This document shows positions 56,675-64,000 of a stretch of 64,000 bases of DNA, in pieces. The notes below the pieces were generated by a model, which saw nothing but the letters and a program-made list of their open reading frames with translations, did no database searches and had not been told where the DNA came from. How positions within the stretch are numbered: position 1 is the first letter of the stretch; each line of letters opens with the position of its first letter. The position numbers and the translations under genes were made by a program. This stretch comes from Arachnopeziza araneosa (taxonomy: Eukaryota; Ascomycota; Leotiomycetes; Helotiales; Arachnopezizaceae). The DNA lies in NCBI GenBank assembly GCA_003988855.1, contig QYAI01000121.1, positions 124,001-188,000 of the forward strand, in the 5' to 3' direction.

Positions 56675-58511
56675 GGTGATTTCTATTGCAGTCAGAAAGG
56701 GATGTTAACATCTTCAAAATTCGAAGTGTTTGATATAAAATTCAACAGTTGATACCCACAGAATTGTAGCAAAGTATTCATCGTGATACAAATTGATGGC
56801 TTGCTAATGCAGCTGTTGAGATGTGAAGTCATACAAGAGACTGAAATTTGCTAAGAGACTTTAGGCTTTGTACTCTGAGACTAGAAAATCACTAGATAAC
56901 TATCTCGTACCTATGATATTGTGTCACATCTAGTTGACTTAGATACTCCTTTAATCAGATTTTTTGTTCCTTTGACGAATTCCATGAGATGTCTTTGTGA
57001 CTGTGTAGCAGTCTTTACGCTTGGCCTCGTGCTGTTTGAGATCTATTCATAAGCCTAAACGAATGCACTACAACTCTGAATTAGGGACTTGAGTACTTGA
57101 GATGATGAATATTTGCGATTGATAGCGTATTCAATCATGCTATACACGTCATGAACGAAGTTGATATCTACAGGTCAGAAATGAGTCGCCCTTTAATTTT
57201 ATGCTCGATTTTCTAAGCCACTTCACATTACATTTGGGGAGATCTGCAGTAAGTCATGATCAAATATCAACTAGAAGAAGTAGTTGGCAACCAAGTTGAT
57301 TCTTCAATTATGCAAACATGACACGATGATCTGAAGCCGAAAGCTGACAACTGCCAACTGCCGAGCGTCCGATAAAGATTACCCTCGAGTCGCAACTCAG
57401 CGTATCAGAACGCCATATTGGATGTACTAGAATTTCTAAACGGTAGCCATTAAGATGTGCCATAGAAAGTAGTACTGTCGTGAAGGTCGCACAGTGTAAC
57501 GACTTAACCCGGAGACGAGCAACTCCGATAGCACAAGAACCAAGACTTTTCACAACTACCAGCCCATCGGTTTTGGTATAAGTACAGCGTAATCTGATAT
57601 AGTACAGGCAAGGCTTGTCATACTATTACGTGCTTCTTTTCTTCCACGCCACACGGTAATACATGGATGCTAGCGGCTGGTACTCGTCCATTTCTTGGCC
57701 CCCAAGCATATACGTAAAACTAATGGAGAGATGATGGTTTCGATAGAAGCGATTGCAACATGCTACAACTTGACTCGGGCTGTGATACGGCCTGGCTGTC
57801 GAATGCGGAGGTGAGCCAGTCTCAGAGGGGCACAAAAAGGAACGTCTATTCGTCATCACCATCGTACTGCTTTGTGAATTGGTTGCATTATATGTTTGGA
57901 CGCTATGATGTCCATGTTGAGTTTCGGCGAACAAGGATCGGCAGAGTTTTGAATCAACAAGAGGCATTGACAATCAGGCGTTTGATAAACGCCCATAACA
58001 GGGTTAGTCAATGCCCATAACGAATCCATCAACAACAAAAACCAAGTCCATATACTCGATAAGTCATCAAGATTAGCCAGAATTCTACGTTTGTCTATAC
58101 AATGATATCTTGAAAACCTACTCTTAGCTTTCTCACTCCAAAAATGATCTGTTTTTAAAAAGCTAAAGATACTCGATAAACCCCTGATTAACAAAAGGCT
58201 CGGAGTAGATGGCATCTTACAGAAAAATGTGACAGGGTTGAAAAAGTAATATGTTCCACATCTCTCGGATAATTAATACATGGGACTCGCTCGTGCATCT
58301 TGAGAATAGCTAGTAGTTGGGATAACTTTGTGTCACTTTAGCAGAAGACTCTCCACGCTGCATGTGACTTTCTTTGGCGTGAGCCGGATCGATATATAAG
58401 CTCTATACATCTTCTCTCTCGAATCGAAACCAAAAAAATCTTTTGTGACTCCTTCGCATTACCTCGTTAGCAACACTCGTCTGACATTAGTGCAGACTCG
58501 ACGGACAAGTT
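56675..58511. other. 1.8-kb gene-free spacer between P450 and ligase-condensation genes
   Basis: AT-rich at 56.7-57.3 kb and more mixed at 57.3-58.0 kb. Minus-strand open frames at 57626-57973 and 57856-58215 lack start context, domains and phase-compatible introns. The middle part could be an eroded gene. The right end is the promoter of the next gene. Confidence 0.4.
58393..58400 (+). promoter_or_regulatory. TATA box of the ligase-condensation gene
   Basis: TATATAAG lies about 115 bp upstream of the ATG at 58512. The identical octamer is upstream of the hydrolase gene. Confidence 0.45.
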
Positions 58512-61500
58512 ATGAAAAACACCGGAAATCAACGATACGCTGTGGTAGGAGATAGCTACCACACGAAAACACAGAATCAGGATACCTTAAATGGCGAACA
58601 AGCATCCTTAAATCAACTAGCAGAATGCTATGGAGAAGGGTTACAAGACATAAACCAGAGTCTGTGGGATATGTTCGCGAAAACAGCAGCGCTACATCCA
58701 AACAACGAAGCAGTCGTTTCACTCTGGCAAGAAGTCAACCTACCAACTGGAGTAAACACAGATCTGAATGGCCATGATCGTAAAATTTCAGCGAATGGAG
58801 AACATCAGGCGACGAGGTGGACATATAGCGAGCTACATCACGCTGCAGAGTTATTAGAAGCGTGGCTTCAAGATCACGGATGTGTTCAAGGTATGAATCT
58901 TGTGGCCTGTCTTTGGAACTCGGCAGAATGGGCGCTCTTCTTTTGGGCGGCCGCGAAGTTGAAGATGGTATTCGTTTCTCTTGACCCTCGGATGACTAAC
59001 GAGGGAGTGGATGATTACTTTATAAATATTGAGCCTCACGTCATTATTTCTCAAGACAAAGCTGGTGCGGCAGCACTGGGAAGAATAACAATGGCCTCGC
59101 GGGTCCGAATTTGCTGCAGCGAAGAAGATATCGATGGCTGGTCATCTCTGCCTAAGCTTCTTCCCTCTCTGCCCAGACTCGAGTTGCTTTCCAGCGGGAT
59201 CAAAGCATCTGCTTCAAAGGGCCAGGAAACTGCCTTGATAGTGATCACAAGCGGCACAACTTCCATCCCGAAAGGATGCCCCCATACCGCCCAGGCTCTC
59301 TGGTCTCAGTCAGTCGATTTTGACCCAGTGGAAAATTATCGACAAACAGATCGGTGGCTTATTCATACTCCGTTATGGCATATTTTCGCCATTAATAACG
59401 CGTTGAGAGCATGGCGATATGGAGGTTGTATTGTTCTTCCATCCAAGACATTTGACATCAGCGCGTCCTTACGAACCTTGAAAAAGGAAAAATGCACTCG
59501 AATGTCTGCTGTACCAACCTTGGTTCGTGCTTTGATTGGGCACCCTGAATTTCGGGGGAAAGAAGAATTCAGTCTCAGCCATGTGACGATTGGAGGAACA
59601 ATGATTACTGAGGAGGATGTGAATATGTGCTCCAGCTTTATGAACAGCGGTAGGGCGGTGACAGGGTACGGTATGAGTGAAGGGGCTCCGGTTGTGATGT
59701 GGACTCGAAATGATCCGTTGCTCCAGAAAGGATTTCACCCTGGGGTAGGAAAGGTTCTCCCAGGATGCAGAATGAGAATATGTGCTCCAGCTACTAAGAG
59801 GATCTTGAACCGGAATGAATTAGGGGAGCTCCACATCGGCGGTACGAGCGTCATAGAAAGCTATGTTGGTGATGCAAACCCAGGCAATTTCTACAGAGAT
59901 GCTGCAGGAAGTTGGCTGATGACAGGCGATCAAGGATTGATTGATGACAACGATGGTATGATATATCCAATATTTGACTGAAAAGAGCTTTGCCATGTTT
60001 GTAGAAGCTCGGTCTCAAATCATAGCAAGGATCTACTGATCGTCAACAGTCTTGCAGGTAACAGGTCGGATTAAGGATATTATCATTCGAGGTGGTGAAA
60101 ACATCGCTCCGGCTAAGATAGAAAGTCATCTGATGAGAGCTATTCCTAGAATGACCGTAAGTCCGTGGAGAATCATACCAACGCAGGCTAACGGAGGATT
60201 GTAACAGGCACATGTTGTAGGTATCCCTGACGAGATAGCTGGTGAGGTTCCTATCGCAGTTATCCATTCTATCAAACCTTGCTCGAAATCTCACATCCAA
60301 GATCTTAGCAGAAGACTGGGTCCTTTATATTCTTTGACTGAAATCATCGTCCTCGACGAATTGAATCTCAAATCGTTTCCTCTGACAGCAACTGGAAAAG
60401 TTCGGAAGGATGTTTTGACCAAGCATGTTCTCGAATTTCTGGCTCAGAAAGACCTTGCTAGAAAAGAAAGCCTACTCCAACAAGAAAAAGACAAAATTTC
60501 AGCTCAGAAACGTGTCTTACCGGAAAATCCTCTCATTCAGACACTGTTGGATCTCTGGACCGACCTGGAACATGTGACGCCTGCTGTGGATGATCCGGTA
60601 GCAGAACTCATTGACAGCCTCACATTATTGAGATACTGCGATCAGGTGTGGAAGGCCACTGGAAAGAGGATTTACCTCCAGGATTTCTTACAGCATCCGT
60701 CAATCAAACTTCAAGCAGAGCTTCTGCAACGCCGAGGTGATGACAGCAAGCAGCAGCATTTTCTCGCCAGCTATCAAGAAGGGCCACCTGCTATAACAGA
60801 TGTGATATTAGCCAACCAAAACCAGACTCGGTACCAAGAGATTGTTACTACGGCTGAGAAGACGTTGCAAGAATTTGGTTTGGAGTGGCATTCTGACACT
60901 GAGGATATCATACCGATCAGAGACTTCTGGCAAGCAATTGCGGATGGACCGAGACTTCAGACATATCGCCATCGTATTCTACTTAAATTGGTTAATCAGA
61001 CGCCTTCTGCGGTAAGAGGAGCGCTGGAGAAAGGACTCGACTCCAGGCCGATGTTCCGAACATTCTTGAGTAAACTGCCAGATGGTACTCCGTTTCATGT
61101 TGTTGCTCGACCGAGTGAAAAGCTCTACGCTCAACTCATCACAGAAGTCCAAGTTCCAAATCAAGCCGCCATGCTGGAGTTGTATGGCGACGATCGGGAT
61201 GTAAAATTTTCTCGAACACAGATGGTTCAAGCAGTGATTGTCAACCTTCGAGAAGCAAATACGATCTATCTGATTCTCACTTACAACCATTCGGTATTTG
61301 ATGCTATGACCATGATCAAGTGGTATAAAGATCTTGATAGACTGGTTGTGAATAATGATGCTCAGCTGGCTCCACGAGCTCCATTTCGTCTTTTTGCGGA
61401 CACCATATATGCTACTGAATCAAACCTAGAGGCAAAGGCATCTGTCGACTTCAACATCCATCGTTTGCGCGGCATTTCGAAGCACACTTGCGCGTTCTGG

Positions 61501-62359
61501 CCGCCTCAAAGAGCGCCGGGATTCATGAGCGGTAATGATACCAGTTCATCACACTACCCCGCCCGTCGTGAGTACCGAGAAAAGCATTATATTGCTCCTA
61601 TCAAGCTTCCACGTTTGATCCGGACTTCCAGGATTCCAGGACTCGATGCCCTCCACAAACACCATAAGATTAAACCTTCACTCCTCGTCAAAGCGGCCAT
61701 AGCAATCTTCAACGTGCTTCAAACAGGTCAAGAGTACGCCATCTTTAATAATCTGGACGCGGGTCGAGAATGGCCGTTTCTTCCGCCGTGGATGAAGGCG
61801 ACTCTTCCTCCACCCATGACTGTCGATGGTCCGATGCTGGAATGGTGCCTGAATATGATCCAGATCAGGCCTCATGAGACTGTTGGAGATCTGCTGCAGA
61901 GAATGACAACGGACCAGGAAAAGCTCTCAGCACACGTCCACGCACCTTGGTTCAAAGTCCTCGAAGGTCTTGGAGAAGAAGCACCCTTTGTCCAAGATGC
62001 ATCTCGAAGACAGAGTTACAACTGGGATATCAGTATCAGATCCATGCTAACAGAGGACCACAGTTATGCGGTGCTGCAGCCTCTGGCCAGAATGGATTGG
62101 CCTGATTCGTAAGTCCTGATCGTCTGCAGAATTCCGAGCTAACTCGCATAGGGGTATTTATTGGGTTGCGGGATTGTTGGACAAGGAAGTTCTCTGTTTC
62201 GCTGGGACCTTTGATGATGCACAGGTGTCCCCAGAGGAATTAGACGGCCATATCAGAACCATTCTGGATCTCATCAAGAAAATGACAGAGTCCAGAGGCT
62301 GGAATTCGAAGATCGGAGATCTCTTGCATGTGAAGTCGGAGCTCAAGGTGTACTTGTAG
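58512..62359 (+). CDS. NRPS-like enzyme: acyl-activating domain - carrier - condensation domain
   Basis: Four exons (58512-59955, 60050-60156, 60208-62108, 62152-62359) give 1,219 residues. Residues of about 40-570 form an ANL adenylation domain of acyl-CoA-ligase type: [12 protein letters not shown] near 246, [34 protein letters not shown] and TATGKVRKD. Residues of about 610-680 are a carrier domain with the phosphopantetheine Ser near 654 in [11 protein letters not shown]. Residues of about 725-1219 resemble a condensation domain: the HHxxxDG motif reads NHSVFDA, keeping the catalytic His (near 878) and Asp. No thioesterase or reductase follows. The order A-T-C and ligase-like A domain suggest it loads a carboxylic acid (fatty or polycarboxylic) and transfers it to an alcohol or amine. 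Likely substrate and product are unknown. Confidence 0.88.
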
Positions 62360-62845
62360 GCGAATCTCATCCTTGTTAGGTTGGAGACTAGCAGATTTAG
62401 GACGACGAATATAGGTATTTGGTCGTCGATTACAGAAGGAAGCAGAATTAAAAGTCCTTGTTTATAGTCGCAAGACTTCTACCGAGTACAAGATTTTCGG
62501 CCAATCTGCAACACAACGTAGGTCGAGATGGATGTAATTCAACATCACGTGACCAAATGGTTAGGCTTCTTGTAGATAAAGTCATAACCTGTAAAGGGTA
62601 AAAGAGAATTTGAATCTGAAACAAACAACTGGAACAGACCAAGGCTCACACCTCATAGAGAAACCATAGTGGTGGCTGTCCAGATCCTCTACTGGGGCTG
62701 TGCAAGTGCCGTGGCTTTCTTGACACACGCCCTTCCCAAGGCTGAACATGTTAAGCCCAGCAGAGTAAATACGCTCGACGGAGCCTCAACCCTCTCATTT
62801 ATTCTGTGCGAGCCTCCAACCTAACATCCAATCTCCACATCCACC
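62360..62845. other. intergenic, no feature seen
   Basis: A 486-bp spacer with the promoter of the DUF6594 gene. Nothing specific is recognised. Confidence 0.35.
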
Positions 62846-63979
62846 ATGACGGCCACGGGATACGAAAAGGTCGCGGGGTTCATGGCCAAGCACGCCGAGG
62901 TGGCCACCTTTCGGCGGTTCGATTTCCTCAACACGCTGAACATTCTGTATCTCCAGGCCGAGCTGGTCTCTCTGGAGGGCGAGCTGAGGGAGAGCATGAG
63001 GGCCGATCTGGAGAGTGAGAATGCATTTGCACCCCGGCGCTCGAGGGACTTGGAGAGTATTCGGTCAGAGATCGTAGCTACGGGGGAGATGGGCGGCATA
63101 GCTGAGAAGACTGCCGGGCCAGGAAGCCCCAATCTCGCACCACCTGAGATGAATGGTACTTCCATACTGAGTGCCGAGACATCGATAAATGAGAGGATAG
63201 AGGGTGCCAAGGACTGGTGGTATCTTGCCAACTCGGAACATGGCCAGACGTGGCAAATAATGCTAAAAGTACGAGAGAAGTTAAAAGAATACAGTGCGTT
63301 ACATGTGTCGAGTTCTGATCACTATCTTACGTTCCGTAGATGAAGCCATCCTTCAGCAAAAGGAGATGAAGTCGAGTCACTCGCCAAAGGACGGTGATTT
63401 AGAATTCTTACGGAGGTGGATGAAGGATAAGAAAATGGGTGACTATCCTCTCATCGGCAAAGATCATGATCTTTGGGAGAATGCCTCAACGACAGAACTC
63501 GTTGCTCTCAAGGCACGGAAAGGTGAAGATCCACTGGGATCGTTCTTCCTGAACAAGGCGTTTCGTTGGTGGCACTACTTCACGCGGCAATGCTTAGGTT
63601 CCAGGTTCAAGAAGCCGATTGACGAGGAGTCAGGGTACTTTGAATACGGAGACGAGAGCATCTTACGTGTTGCAAACATTCTCACGTCCATCATCTCGTC
63701 ATCGCTCCTCATCGGATCGATATTGGCGCTGTATTTTATAACAAGCCCCTTGATTCGATTGGGGATCATTGCAGTCTTCACGCAGGTTTTCTCTCTCGTT
63801 TTAATTCTCTCGACAAATGCGAGGAAGGCCGAGGTATTCGCTGCGACTGCTGCGTAAGTTCTACCTGGACATCACCTTATAGAGGTAGCTTGGAGTTTGC
63901 TGACGAGTCTTCATCTAGGTTTGTTGCAGTGCTGGTGGTGTTTGTTGGAAGCAACACACCTTCACCTGGGATTGGGTAA
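62846..63979 (+). CDS. DUF6594 family membrane protein
   Basis: Three exons (62846-63293, 63340-63853, 63919-63979) give 340 residues, complete within the window. The N-terminus (GYEKVAGFMAKHAEVATFRR then FLNTLNILYLQAELVSLEGE) is the usual start of DUF6594 proteins: a helical cytosolic region with a charged, possibly coiled-coil, segment. Three hydrophobic segments close the protein (SIISSSLLIGSILALYF, LGIIAVFTQVFSLVLILS and FVAVLVVFVG). The family is abundant in Pezizomycotina, often near secondary-metabolism loci, and has no assigned function. Confidence 0.85.
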
Positions 63980-64000
63980 CAAGACCCTTTGTAAGATAAA

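Noticed and set aside
57626..58215. Minus-strand frames in the spacer before the ligase-condensation gene
   Set aside because: No domain and no phase-compatible introns joining them; possibly an eroded gene but unsupported.
1..64000. CRISPR arrays, operons, insertion sequences
   Set aside because: The window is eukaryotic; no direct-repeat array, transposase or terminal repeat pair was recognised.

Overview
The window is nuclear DNA of a filamentous ascomycete (Pezizomycotina), tentatively a Leotiomycetes/Helotiales-like fungus. The evidence is single-gene transcription units, short introns (mostly 45-60 nt with GTAAGT/GTATGT-type donors) and gene content typical of Pezizomycotina: multi-WSC secreted protein, GA4-desaturase-like enzyme, DUF6594 protein, Zn2Cys6 regulator, URC1. 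Class placement is inference only. Exon boundaries were assembled by hand from splice signals and reading phase. The exon lengths of most multi-exon models add up to whole codons.

Layout. 0-9 kb: pyridoxal-phosphate synthase PDX1 (-), FUN14 protein (+), aminopeptidase P (-), karyopherin KAP122 (+). 8.8-12.9 kb: AT-rich, gene-poor stretch holding one small Myb-like protein. 12.9-18.7 kb: orphan secreted protein, homoserine kinase THR1, centromeric histone CENP-A, derlin, SDR. 18.9-21.6 kb: tandem pair of BTB/POZ genes, the first apparently frameshifted. 22-25.3 kb: CmcJ/GA4-desaturase-like enzyme divergent from a MUP1-like permease. 25.7-30.1 kb: secreted protein with six WSC domains and Ser/Ala-rich tandem repeats. 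31.3-36.7 kb: XanA/TauD-like dioxygenase, ABHD11-like hydrolase, Rab GTPase, ribosomal protein S1. 37.4-39.9 kb: small hypothetical protein with a 2-kb gene-free upstream region. 39.9-48.5 kb: URC1, ELF1, uracil phosphoribosyltransferase and WAPL. 49.0-62.4 kb: accessory cluster of Zn2Cys6 activator, alpha/beta hydrolase, second XanA/TauD-like dioxygenase, CYP52-like P450 and a large acyl-ligase/carrier/condensation enzyme. 62.8-64 kb: DUF6594 membrane protein.

How genes may work together. URC1 and UPRT both belong to the fungal uracil catabolic (URC) pathway and lie 1.2 kb apart with ELF1 between them. The 49-62 kb stretch looks like a specialised-metabolism or catabolic locus. Its end enzyme fuses an acyl-activating domain, a carrier and a condensation domain, functions that are separate polypeptides in FUM10/FUM14-type ester-forming systems. 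The 8-bp palindrome TCGGCCGA, a CGG inverted repeat of the kind Zn2Cys6 proteins bind, was seen four times. All four lie upstream of the regulator itself (twice), the divergent hydrolase/dioxygenase pair, and the distant dioxygenase paralogue at 31-33 kb. This suggests a TF-hydrolase-two-dioxygenase regulon separate from the P450 and the ligase-condensation enzyme.
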